Part shown: positions 1-6,831 of the stretch, piece by piece
Position numbering within the stretch: the first letter of the stretch is position 1
How the letters are laid out: every line of letters starts with the position of its first letter
From: Paenibacillus tianjinensis
GTDB taxonomy: Bacteria > Bacillota > Bacilli > Paenibacillales > Paenibacillaceae
Assembly: GCF_017086365.1 (NCBI RefSeq)
Contig: NZ_CP070969.1
Location: forward strand, 4,340,001 to 4,404,000
Reading direction: 5' to 3'
DNA length: 64,000 bases
The notes under the pieces: model-generated
What the model was told of the DNA's origin: nothing
The model's database searches: none
What the model saw: the letters and a program-made list of their open reading frames with translations, nothing else
Program-made: the position numbers and the translations under genes

Positions 1-417
1 GCCAGCCTTGGTCCACGAATCAGCCGGCAGGCTTTCCAGAAGTGCAAGTGTAGACTCACGCACGATCCGGTAATGAAGCAGCATTTCCTTTAAGCTGAAC
101 CGGTCGAAATCCCCTGCCGCTACATAATCATTCTCCTCATATCCGGGCAGCGGCGCCTGCTCACCTCTGGCAAAACACAGCAGGCGGTAGGACATGATCC
201 TGTCGTTATCCGTCAAATGGCCAATCATCTGCTTGATGCTCCACTTTCCCGGGGCGTACCTGTAGCTTCCCTGCTCTTCGGTGAGACCCTCCAGCAGCGC
301 AAAGATTTCTTTTGACTGCTCGCGGAGAATAGTTGCCAAATCTCCCTCAGATGGTACTAAAGAGATGTACGCTGTCTGATACTCCAAATATTCGCTTTTT
401 TCCGGACGCTGATTCAT
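1..417 (-). CDS. DinB-family protein, C-terminal end cut by window edge
   Basis: The 139 visible codons begin MNQRPEKSEYLEYQ and contain the DinB_2-type helix GKWSIKQMIGHLTDNDRIM, whose His is a usual metal ligand of this four-helix-bundle superfamily. Bacillales members are mostly uncharacterised; some act as metal-dependent thiol-S-transferases (the bacillithiol transferase BstA is one). The gene runs off the left edge, so the last helix is missing. It is divergent from the agr-like locus, sharing a 136-base gap. Family assignment is good; substrate is unknown. Confidence 0.75.
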   Translation of the reverse strand, partial: MNQRPEKSEYLEYQTAYISLVPSEGDLATILREQSKEIFALLEGLTEEQGSYRYAPGKWSIKQMIGHLTDNDRIMSYRLLCFARGEQAPLPGYEENDYVAAGDFDRFSLKEMLLHYRIVRESTLALLESLPADSWTKAG

Positions 418-477
418 ATAAACGGCCCCTTCCACTCCCAATTTTATGAAAAACTAGTCCAAGAGCATAAAATGTTA

Positions 478-506
478 TTGTTGTATTTTAGTATATTATG
501 TATAAT
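478..506 (+). promoter_or_regulatory. Probable sigma-A promoter of the agr-like locus
   Basis: A perfect -10 TATAAT (501-506) lies 17 bases after a weak -35 TTGTTG (478-483), 48 bases before the first gene. Just downstream, around the expected start of transcription, is the inverted repeat GATTAA-N7-TTAATC (515-533), a possible operator. Confidence 0.5.
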
Positions 507-553
507 CTTTGCAAGATTAAGGAAAAGTTAATCTATTCATCGGGAGTGTAGGC

Positions 554-1210
554 ATGCTGGATTTTGTTTTATTCATTTTGTTTTCGGTACTTGAAAGTAC
601 CGCGTTATTTTATCTGGCATTCAAGATATTCAAGATTGACCTCTATCCGAAAGAAATTGTTTTTGCAGGTCTAATTATGGCCTTCTTCTCCTATGAAGTA
701 CGAATTGAGAGTGGCATGGCAGAAATCGATGTTTTTACCCAGTACCTGCTAGTCTTTTGTTTTATATGGATGCTGTTTCGGATTCATGTTTTTTATGCCG
801 CTATCATGACAGGTATGGTCTACCAGTTCTATATGCTTATCCAATCTTTATTATATTTATTGATGAAACCTATAGGTGTCATCGGCTTAGAGTTCCACTC
901 AGTGACGATAGGAGTATATTTAATGCAAACCCTGTCTGCCTTGACAGCCTTCAGTATAGGACGCTTTATCGGGAAAAGAAGAAAAGGATTTGATTTTATC
1001 CCGGACAAGCCTGAAGTGAAATTAGCTATTAACTGTCATAAAAAGATTCTTTTTGCATTAAGCCTCCCTTCTATTCTTATAATCTTCTTAATGATATATC
1101 TTTCTGAGAATTTCTCGCAGTTTTTCATTATCATTCCTATTTGTTATGCTGTACTCTTATTCGGATATTTGAATTTCTCATTCAAAACGAACCGCGGTGA
1201 TGACTTCTGA
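554..1210 (+). CDS. Seven-helix AgrC-like membrane protein lacking a kinase domain
   Basis: A 218-residue, very hydrophobic protein with about seven membrane segments (roughly residues 4-26, 33-50, 61-80, 81-106, 115-137, 164-184, 189-208). Its size and layout, and its place directly before agrB, resemble the sensor half of AgrC-type peptide receptors. However, the chain stops at a short cytoplasmic tail (FKTNRGDDF): no phospho-acceptor His box and no ATPase domain follows, and the next bases belong to agrB. The stop overlaps the proposed agrB start (CTGA), suggesting translational coupling. It could bind the peptide signal and hold the LytTR protein at the membrane (inference), or be an immunity or export partner. 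Confidence 0.6.
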   Translation: MLDFVLFILFSVLESTALFYLAFKIFKIDLYPKEIVFAGLIMAFFSYEVRIESGMAEIDVFTQYLLVFCFIWMLFRIHVFYAAIMTGMVYQFYMLIQSLLYLLMKPIGVIGLEFHSVTIGVYLMQTLSALTAFSIGRFIGKRRKGFDFIPDKPEVKLAINCHKKILFALSLPSILIIFLMIYLSENFSQFFIIIPICYAVLLFGYLNFSFKTNRGDDF

Positions 1211-1731
1211 ACAGCCTTGCTATAAAAATTTCAGTCGCCCTGAAGCGGGCCAATCCAGAGGAAACCTGCTCTGTAGAAATCATGCAATATGCCCTGAACA
1301 TCATCCTAAATACCCTGCTAACCATCACAGCTTCCCTTGCCCTTGGCTGGCTGTTTAATAATTTCACTCAAACATTAATCTTTTACTTCTGTTTTTCTGT
1401 ACTGCGTCTATGTTCAGGAGGCTTTCATCTTAAAACAGCAGCAGCCTGCAACGTTGTTACCACTTTAATTTGTGTAGCCCCCCCCTTATTAATAAATATC
1501 ACTGGGACCTCGCTTTGGATAATAAATGCTTTATCCTTTTTCATTATGCTTTTATTTGCCCCCAACCCGGATAAAAATGCACAAATTCCGTTCAGATATT
1601 ATCCAGGGTTGAAGCTGGCTTCCATAGTATTGGTAGGGTTGAACTTTTTTATTGGCTCGTCTGTCATTGGATTGGCTTATCTCGTGCAATCCTTAACAGT
1701 AATTCCATGGAAAGGGAGGTTAAAAGTATGA
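1207..1731 (+). CDS. agrB: AgrB-like peptide-processing membrane protease
   Basis: AgrB is a membrane Cys protease that cuts and cyclises the AgrD propeptide. The catalytic motif is clear: SGGFH followed seven residues later by Cys (His74 and Cys81 with the proposed start), the spacing of Staphylococcus AgrB His77/Cys84. Several membrane helices follow. The conserved N-terminus (NSLAIKISVALK, NPEE, SVEIMQYALN) lies upstream of the first ATG (1282). The only start-like codon that includes it is CTG at 1207, six bases after GGTGA and overlapping the previous stop. ATG 1282 has no good SD and would lose this region. The stop overlaps the agrD start (ATGA). Confidence 0.8.
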   Translation: MNSLAIKISVALKRANPEETCSVEIMQYALNIILNTLLTITASLALGWLFNNFTQTLIFYFCFSVLRLCSGGFHLKTAAACNVVTTLICVAPPLLINITGTSLWIINALSFFIMLLFAPNPDKNAQIPFRYYPGLKLASIVLVGLNFFIGSSVIGLAYLVQSLTVIPWKGRLKV

Positions 1732-1847
1732 AATCATTCATTGCTAAGCAAACTTCTTCAATGCTTGAAGCATCCGCCCGATTCTTCGCTACTGTTATGA
1801 AGATTGGTCTGCACAGCCCGGAAGCACCTAAAGAATTGCGTAAGTAA
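1728..1847 (+). CDS. agrD: AgrD-like autoinducer propeptide without cysteine
   Basis: A 39-codon gene with SD GGGAGG, overlapping the agrB stop by four bases. The peptide has an amphipathic N-terminal half (MKSFIAKQTSSMLEASARFF), a short core ATVMKIGLHS and the acidic, proline-rich tail PEAPKELRK that is typical of AgrD C-terminal recognition regions. Known AgrD cores carry a Cys (rarely Ser) that forms the thiolactone or lactone. Here there is no Cys at all. By alignment from the PExPKxL tail, the ring position is Met or Lys, with Thr two residues earlier and Ser only next to the tail. The product may therefore be linear, a lactone through another residue, or inactive. Confidence 0.75.
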   Translation: MKSFIAKQTSSMLEASARFFATVMKIGLHSPEAPKELRK

Positions 1848-1868
1848 TCAAACAAGGATGGGGAAAAC

Positions 1869-2204
1869 ATGCGTGTCTTACAAAACGACGGCTCCTCCCT
1901 GGATATTAGGGAAGAAGATATATTGTATTTCTCAAGTTTTAAGAATGCAATATTCGTCCATACGAAAGAAGGCGAGTTTGTTCTCCCCACTACTCTTTCC
2001 GATCTGTTGATTGCTTACAAGGGTAAAGGATTCGAACGCCTTGACCGTAACAATGTTGTCAGTCTTGACAACGTTGACAAGTATGACGCCGAGCGGAAAA
2101 TCGTTCATTTTACCCAAGCCGAACAATTTGCGACCGTCTCGGAGTCCAACGAACCGCGCATCAAAAGGTTTCTGGCTTCCCGTATAAAAAAATCCGCAGA
2201 CTGA
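1869..2204 (+). CDS. Stand-alone LytTR DNA-binding regulator
   Basis: The 111 residues are almost exactly one LytTR domain: strands with DIREEDILYFSSFKNAIFVHT, then EFVLPTTLSDLL, and FERLDRNNVVSLDNVDKY, the usual LytTR core pattern. LytTR domains bind paired 9-10-bp direct repeats. AgrA and LytR normally carry a receiver in front; none is present here. The start ATG follows AAGGATGGGGAAAAC, 21 bases after agrD. Receiver-less LytTR proteins are known from the LytTR Regulatory Systems (HdrRM, BrsRM) of streptococci, where a membrane protein holds the regulator inactive. The kinase-less membrane protein at 554-1210 would be the natural partner (inference). Confidence 0.8.
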   Translation: MRVLQNDGSSLDIREEDILYFSSFKNAIFVHTKEGEFVLPTTLSDLLIAYKGKGFERLDRNNVVSLDNVDKYDAERKIVHFTQAEQFATVSESNEPRIKRFLASRIKKSAD

Positions 2205-2231
2205 TCATCTGCGCATTATAGTTCTCTATTC

Positions 2232-2263
2232 ATCCCGGCGTCTAGCAGACTCTGGGATTTTTT
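2232..2263 (+). terminator. Terminator of the agr-like operon
   Basis: Stem ATCCC (2232-2236) with GGGAT (2254-2258), an inner GTCT/AGAC pairing, then a run of six T. A smaller hairpin CGCAGA/TCTGCG precedes it at the end of the LytTR gene. Confidence 0.65.
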
Positions 2264-2362
2264 ATTTAATAATAGCAATAATAAATAAAATATTATTACA
2301 TATTCCTCCTATTTTGTAAAGGGTGATTCGCAGGGTGAATGCCAGGAGACGGATAACCTTCC

Positions 2363-2376
2363 AAATGGTACCATTT
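2363..2376. promoter_or_regulatory. 14-bp perfect palindrome upstream of sda-like gene
   Basis: AAATGGTACCATTT is perfectly symmetric and lies about 50 bases before the SD of the Sda-like gene, where an operator would be expected. The binding protein is unknown. No convincing DnaA box (TTATCCACA) was seen, only the core GGATAA at 2351. Confidence 0.3.
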
Positions 2377-2427
2377 AAATAGATTAGCTACAATTTAAAA
2401 CATTACACTATTTGATGGAGGAATCTA

Positions 2428-2607
2428 ATGGATTATTATTTTCATCCTTCTCCGCGACCCTCATCACTTGAATTATTATCTGACGAGCAGTTGTTGAATA
2501 TCTATGAATTAGCGGTGGAGGCAAAAGCTTCGCCTGATTTTATTGAAATTATAGTAAGTGTTCTATCTGGAAGACAATCTGCAGCCTCGAAGGTTCAGGA
2601 TGTGTGA
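2428..2607 (+). CDS. sda: Sda-like sporulation kinase inhibitor
   Basis: A 59-codon gene with a strong SD (GGAGGAATCTA before ATG). The central part LSDEQLLNIYELAVEAKAS-PDFIEIIVSVLSGR follows the Bacillus subtilis Sda pattern LSDELLIESYFKAT...DFIELIENEI, a helical hairpin. Sda is a checkpoint protein that binds the dimerisation domain of sporulation histidine kinases and blocks phosphate flow to Spo0A when replication is disturbed. This copy has a longer N-terminal arm (MDYYFHPSPRPSS) and a short C-terminal tail. It is too short for default gene finders. It lies 2 kb from spo0A, the end point of the pathway it would control. Confidence 0.7.
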   Translation: MDYYFHPSPRPSSLELLSDEQLLNIYELAVEAKASPDFIEIIVSVLSGRQSAASKVQDV

Positions 2608-2657
2608 GCACACTGTCCCAGCCCACTTCTACATAATTATTTTCAATAACCATAACT

Positions 2658-2699
2658 AAAGAAGCCATCCCTCACGACCGTGAAGAGGATGGCTTCTTT
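2658..2699. terminator. Bidirectional terminator
   Basis: AAAGAAGCCATCC (2658-2670) pairs with GGATGGCTTCTTT (2687-2699), a 13-bp perfect stem with A/T flanks on both sides. It separates the rightward sda-like gene from the leftward gene ending at 2736. Confidence 0.85.
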
Positions 2700-2735
2700 G
2701 CATGCGGACCGGAACACATCGTAATACTCGTCCGG

Positions 2736-3044
2736 CTACTCGATAAATTCAGTTTTAAACACATTATCCAATTTCCCGCCAAGTCTTTTTTTGAGTGGTA
2801 CCTTAATATCACGGCCCAGTTCCTTGAAGAACGTATCGACATCACATTTCACATTCTGTGCCATCGCAATAACCGTTCCGTCACCTACGATGTTCTGGTT
2901 TACTTCAAGAGGCACATCGACTTCGATGTCGTATTTCTTGGTCAGGGTTTTGATGTACCGGGCGAAAATCTCCAGCAGCTCTTCATTGTTGAAATTTTCA
3001 ATTGCGGCTTTTCCCTTGGTGGTAAATTTCATGTTAATTCTCAT
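2736..3044 (-). CDS. Small conserved hypothetical protein
   Basis: The 102 residues (MRINMKFTTKGKAAIENFNN...) have no signal peptide or membrane segment, are rich in Lys, Asp and Glu, and probably fold as a small alpha/beta protein. The start at 3044 was chosen because AAGGGGAT sits at the right distance; an upstream in-frame start at 3074 lacks a comparable site. I do not recognise the family. It is transcribed convergently with sda and sits alone between two gaps. Confidence 0.55.
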   Translation of the reverse strand: MRINMKFTTKGKAAIENFNNEELLEIFARYIKTLTKKYDIEVDVPLEVNQNIVGDGTVIAMAQNVKCDVDTFFKELGRDIKVPLKKRLGGKLDNVFKTEFIE

Positions 3045-3164
3045 TAATAGATATCCCCTTTTCTGTCGAACCATTTTTTGTTGGTTTATGGATCAAGATG
3101 AATAGATGGCTGCAAGAAAGGGCAACATTATTCATTTTTGAAAACTGGTTGTACCGGCTCACAG

Positions 3165-3809
3165 CTATTTAAAAGCCCCTTTAACCTGCTGCGCCTTAAA
3201 CTGGGTAAATTCCTTCAAAGCCTGAATAATCTCGTCCTGCTCCTCTTCCTTGAGCTCGTAGATATACTCCCTCAGCCACTCCCCGAACAGATAGGCTTGC
3301 CGGCCTTTGCGGGGCTGCTTCCGCAGTGAATCCAGATTTCCTTCAAACTTGTCATTGAGTACATCCGTAAGATTATATTTCTCAATTTTTTCTATTACCA
3401 TTCCTGCCCCATATTCCGTTTCATATACGATCACTTCGTCTGAATCAAACGAAACATAAGACGTCTCCTTACCTTCCTTAGCCCGAAACGCCTTCAGCTT
3501 ATTAAAAGCTGTCTCATATCTGTAATCCTGTGACTGCTTGTATCCCTGCTTCAACGTCTTAATATATTCAATATCAGGCATGTAATCGGCCAGGTGGTAC
3601 ATCCGGTTCTTGAGATCACTTCCGAGCGCTTCGATTATTTTGTCCAGGTTGTCTTTTAGAGGAATGCTTTCTCCCCGTTCAATCTTGCTGAGCTGTGAGT
3701 AGCTGATGCCGCTCTTCTCTTCCAGACCCCTTAAGGTCAAACCTCGCGCTTTCCTGAAGTGCCGGATAAAGTTTCCGAGCTCATCGGGATAATGATCGAA
3801 ATCGTTCAT
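3165..3809 (-). CDS. XRE-family transcriptional regulator
   Basis: 214 residues. Residues about 8-62 form a classic Cro/CI helix-turn-helix: LGNFIRHFRKARGLTLRGLE, KSGISYSQLSKIERGES, then LDKIIEALG. The remaining 150 residues have no recognised effector domain and are charged and helical, ending in LKEEEQDEIIQALKEFTQFK. The start at 3809 has AGAGGTGA seven bases upstream; the longer form from 3839 would lack an SD. Target genes are unknown; the membrane gene upstream is a candidate. Confidence 0.7.
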   Translation of the reverse strand: MNDFDHYPDELGNFIRHFRKARGLTLRGLEEKSGISYSQLSKIERGESIPLKDNLDKIIEALGSDLKNRMYHLADYMPDIEYIKTLKQGYKQSQDYRYETAFNKLKAFRAKEGKETSYVSFDSDEVIVYETEYGAGMVIEKIEKYNLTDVLNDKFEGNLDSLRKQPRKGRQAYLFGEWLREYIYELKEEEQDEIIQALKEFTQFKAQQVKGAFK

Positions 3810-3886
3810 GGGGTCACCTCTACCTCTATCATAACACAAGATAACACTTTGTGTTTCAATATAACAATTAATACCTGATTATTTAC

Positions 3887-4402
3887 TCACCATTCTTGCC
3901 TAATGTCCTTCGATTTAGAAGGATACATTGTATATAACGCTACCGCTAAAGCCGGAAGAATAAGCGCAGAAACAGCTAAAGCAATCTGATAATTATTTCC
4001 GCCAAAAACAAATAAATTAATAATCATTAAAAAGAAAAGTATAAAATATTTAAAAAAGTTCTTAATAATTTCTAATGGAATCCCCAAAATTAGCCAAACA
4101 ATCTTTAGCTTCAAGCCCTCTTGGAATCCCTGAATATAATCTGCCCATACACTTTTCAAGCCAGACCAAATGATTTTTCCCGTCAAGGCTACCCCATTTT
4201 GTATTCCGTGTAATACCGTAAGATCAGTATTAATGGATGTATATATATGGGGGAATTCTCCCGTAAAATTCATATTGAATACTTTAATCTCCAGCGAAGC
4301 CCCGCTAGGGATAAAAATTTCAGTCGCCCCGCCGTATACAAGTAACCCCAAAATGATAAATAAAATTAACGTGCTCCACACTTTATTTTGATTATCAAAC
4401 AT
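3887..4402 (-). CDS. Membrane protein of unknown function
   Basis: 171 residues with an N-terminal membrane helix (about 10-28), an extracytoplasmic segment of about 70 residues, and two helices near the C-terminus (about 110-140 and 148-165). It ends in a basic tail (YPSKSKDIRQEW). The start at 4402 follows AGGAGC at ideal distance; a longer form from 4432 is less likely. It is AT-rich compared with the conserved block to its right, which may mark it as acquired. No family recognised. Confidence 0.5.
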   Translation of the reverse strand: MFDNQNKVWSTLILFIILGLLVYGGATEIFIPSGASLEIKVFNMNFTGEFPHIYTSINTDLTVLHGIQNGVALTGKIIWSGLKSVWADYIQGFQEGLKLKIVWLILGIPLEIIKNFFKYFILFFLMIINLFVFGGNNYQIALAVSALILPALAVALYTMYPSKSKDIRQEW

Positions 4403-4564
4403 ATGATTGCTCCTCATAACTATATTGCTCAATAATACGATAACTGGTCATAATAAAACACTCCTTCATTGGATTCTGATACCCAATAAAGGAGTGAAAT
4501 TTATACATATACTGAGAAGAAATAGATCGGCTTAAAAACCTCACGTATCCTGCTCCTTACCCTT

Positions 4565-5388
4565 TCAAGACACCTTATGCTCAATGCGCAGCTTATCCGC
4601 TACCATGGCAATAAATTCCGAGTTAGTCGGCTTGGATTTGGAGATATTAATCGTATAGCCGAACAGGTGGGAGATGCTGTCGATGTTGCCACGGGTCCAG
4701 GCGACCTCAATTGCATGGCGGATGGCCCGTTCTACACGCGATGGAGTGGTCTTGAACTTCTCCGCGATGGCAGGGTAGAGCGTTTTGGTAATGGCTCCGA
4801 GAATTTCAATATTGTTATAGACCATCGTAATCGCTTCACGCAGATACTGATAGCCTTTGATATGTGCAGGTACACCGATTTCGTGGATGATCGAAGTAAT
4901 ATTGGCATCCAGATTCTTGCCCTTGGAGAGCGGCACAACATTGTTATTGGACGTTGCTCTTGAACCGGAATATTGGACATGTTCGGGGAGCTGCTCATGC
5001 TGCCCTGTGCACCGACCAGCTGACGCACACGGTTGGCCAGAACTTCCATATCGAACGGCTTCAAAATATAATAAGAGGCGCCAAGCTGCACAGCCCGTTG
5101 AGTGATGTTCTCCTGGCCGAATGCAGTCAGCATAATAATCTTCGGTTGAGGATTGAGATCCATATCACGCAGGCGTTCCAGAACGCCGAGTCCGTCCAAA
5201 TGCGGCATGATAATATCGAGGATTAGTACATCGGGAATTTTTCTTGCCCCGCTAAGCATTTGAAGCACTTCTTCACCATTGTAGGCGATGCCTGTAACGG
5301 TCATATCTTCCTGTTCCGTAATGTATTCGGCAAGCAAGTTTGTAAATTCCCTATTATCATCGGCCAACAACACTTCAATATTCTGCAC
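4565..5388 (-). pseudogene. spo0A: spo0A, frameshifted between receiver and DNA-binding domains
   Basis: Spo0A is the master response regulator of sporulation. The receiver half (GTG start 5388, SD AAGGAGG) is complete: Asp10/Asp11, phospho-acceptor Asp58 in LILDIIMPHLDG, Lys110. The effector half ([21 protein letters not shown] through [15 protein letters not shown] to IAMVADKLR) is also intact but in another frame. Adding one A to the AA at 4963-4964 joins them through a plausible linker ([19 protein letters not shown]). As written, the receiver frame runs on as nonsense to 4732. The effector half alone could start only at GTG 4936, which has no SD. This is either a sequencing error in a short A run or a real asporogenous mutation. 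Confidence 0.85.
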
Positions 5389-5453
5389 TGGCTGCTTCCT
5401 CCTTATTCATCTCTGCGATTTCTAATTAGCATTTATCTGTCCTCCCTTACACT

Positions 5454-5572
5454 TTCGACATGCACTCTAAATATCCTTCTGTCGAAAATTATTTTTCTTT
5501 ATTTTTTTTCGGTGTTGGATTATAATTAATTATTTTATTTCATCTTTCGATGTTTATCGCTTAGCTTCGACA
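5454..5572. promoter_or_regulatory. Three 0A boxes upstream of spo0A
   Basis: The Spo0A recognition heptamer TGTCGAA occurs three times in 119 bases: 5454-5460 (minus), 5480-5486 (plus) and 5566-5572 (minus). The region is the spo0A leader, so autoregulation as in Bacillus subtilis is likely. The third box lies at the spoIVB terminator. Confidence 0.55.
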
Positions 5573-5574
5573 AA

Positions 5575-5604
5575 AAAATCTTAAGGCTATACCGCCTTAA
5601 GATT
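5575..5604 (-). terminator. spoIVB terminator overlapping the end of the gene
   Basis: AATCTTAAGG pairs with CCTTAAGATT around an eight-base loop and is followed on the minus strand by seven T. The spoIVB stop (5587-5589) lies in the loop, so the last codons form part of the stem. Confidence 0.8.
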
Positions 5605-6717
5605 ATAGGGTGAACCTTCAATTTGCTCTGCTACACCGGAGTCTTTGAGCATCCATTCGATGAAGCAGCCATACCCCGATTTGGGATCATTGACGAATAC
5701 ATGGGTTACCGCTCCAATGAGACGCCCGTCCTGCACAATGGGACTGCCGCTCATGCCTTGGACAATACCGCCGGTCTTCTCGATCAGGCGCGGGTCGGTA
5801 ATACGCAGCACCAGTCCTTTGGTTGCCGGCGTCTGCTGATGCGCTACATGGATGATCTCCACATCAAACCGCTCCACCTGCTGCCCGTCAACCACGGTTA
5901 GAATCTGCGCCGGACCTTCCTTCACTTCATTGCTCATCGCAACCGGAATCGGCTGTTTGTATAGGCTGTGCTCGGGGTTCCTGGTCATTTTGCCGAAAAT
6001 TCCGAAATCCGTATTGCTCTGCACATTTCCCAGCACCTGGCTCTCCTTGAGAAAAACAGCACGCTTCTCTCCGGGATCGCCATCCTGGCTCTTGGAGATC
6101 GAGGTTACAGTGGATTGTACGATATGACCGCTGCCCACTACAATCGGAGTACCGGTGTTCATGTCCGTAATGACATGGCCCAGAGCGCCATAAACTCCCT
6201 GCTCCGGAGCATAAAAGGTTAAGGTGCCGACACCCGCCGCAGAATCACGGATATACAGCCCCAGTCTCCATACCTTGTCATTACGGTCATAAGCGGGGGT
6301 AAGCTTGGCTGTATGCTCTTTACCGCCGCGTTTGTAGACGATGCTTAAAGTGTCTCCTGCCTTGCCTGCTCGCTCAACCAGCTTCGCTACCTTGGATACC
6401 TCGTCCAGCTTCACTCCGTCAATGGAGACCATCAGGTCTCCGGGAACAAGCCCGCTGTTCTCTCCGGGGGAAAGCTTGGACTGCTCAGACACTTCAATCA
6501 AATGATGGCCAACAACAAGTACACCTGCAGACTTTACTTTCACGCCAATCGTCTGACCTCCCGGGATAACCTTAAGCTCCTGGTCAGTCCCATGCACCTG
6601 CTTGTTTAGTTGATCAAGCGGTGCAGCATAGCTCTGTAGAGGTCCCGTTATGCCTGATAAGCTGAGAAAGAAGGCAAATAAAAGGCCGGGCATTAACTTC
6701 CTGAGGTTCGGCTTCAA
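5587..6717 (-). CDS. spoIVB: SpoIVB sporulation signalling serine peptidase
   Basis: SpoIVB is made in the forespore, crosses into the intermembrane space and triggers processing of pro-sigma-K. The 376 residues show an N-terminal membrane anchor/signal (about 7-31), a PDZ domain (about 65-140, with NSGLVPGDLMVSIDG) and the S55 peptidase domain. The catalytic triad is visible: His181 in GALGHVITD, Asp308 in ITDPR and Ser323 in QGMSGSP. Their spacing equals that of B. subtilis His236/Asp363/Ser378. It lies between recN and spo0A as in other spore formers, and appears intact. Confidence 0.95.
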   Translation of the reverse strand: MKPNLRKLMPGLLFAFFLSLSGITGPLQSYAAPLDQLNKQVHGTDQELKVIPGGQTIGVKVKSAGVLVVGHHLIEVSEQSKLSPGENSGLVPGDLMVSIDGVKLDEVSKVAKLVERAGKAGDTLSIVYKRGGKEHTAKLTPAYDRNDKVWRLGLYIRDSAAGVGTLTFYAPEQGVYGALGHVITDMNTGTPIVVGSGHIVQSTVTSISKSQDGDPGEKRAVFLKESQVLGNVQSNTDFGIFGKMTRNPEHSLYKQPIPVAMSNEVKEGPAQILTVVDGQQVERFDVEIIHVAHQQTPATKGLVLRITDPRLIEKTGGIVQGMSGSPIVQDGRLIGAVTHVFVNDPKSGYGCFIEWMLKDSGVAEQIEGSPYNLKAV

Positions 6718-6831
6718 TGGCTGTCACGCTCCCTTTTGCTTCTTTCGCTTGACGAAAAAGGTGGTCGCCAATTGCGTACCTATAAGATAACCTTGCCCCC
6801 AGGCTTTTATTACTGTCAATCATTGTCCCGC

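Noticed and set aside
2341..2360. Possible DnaA box upstream of the Sda-like gene
   Set aside because: Only the core GGATAA matches; three of nine positions differ from the consensus.
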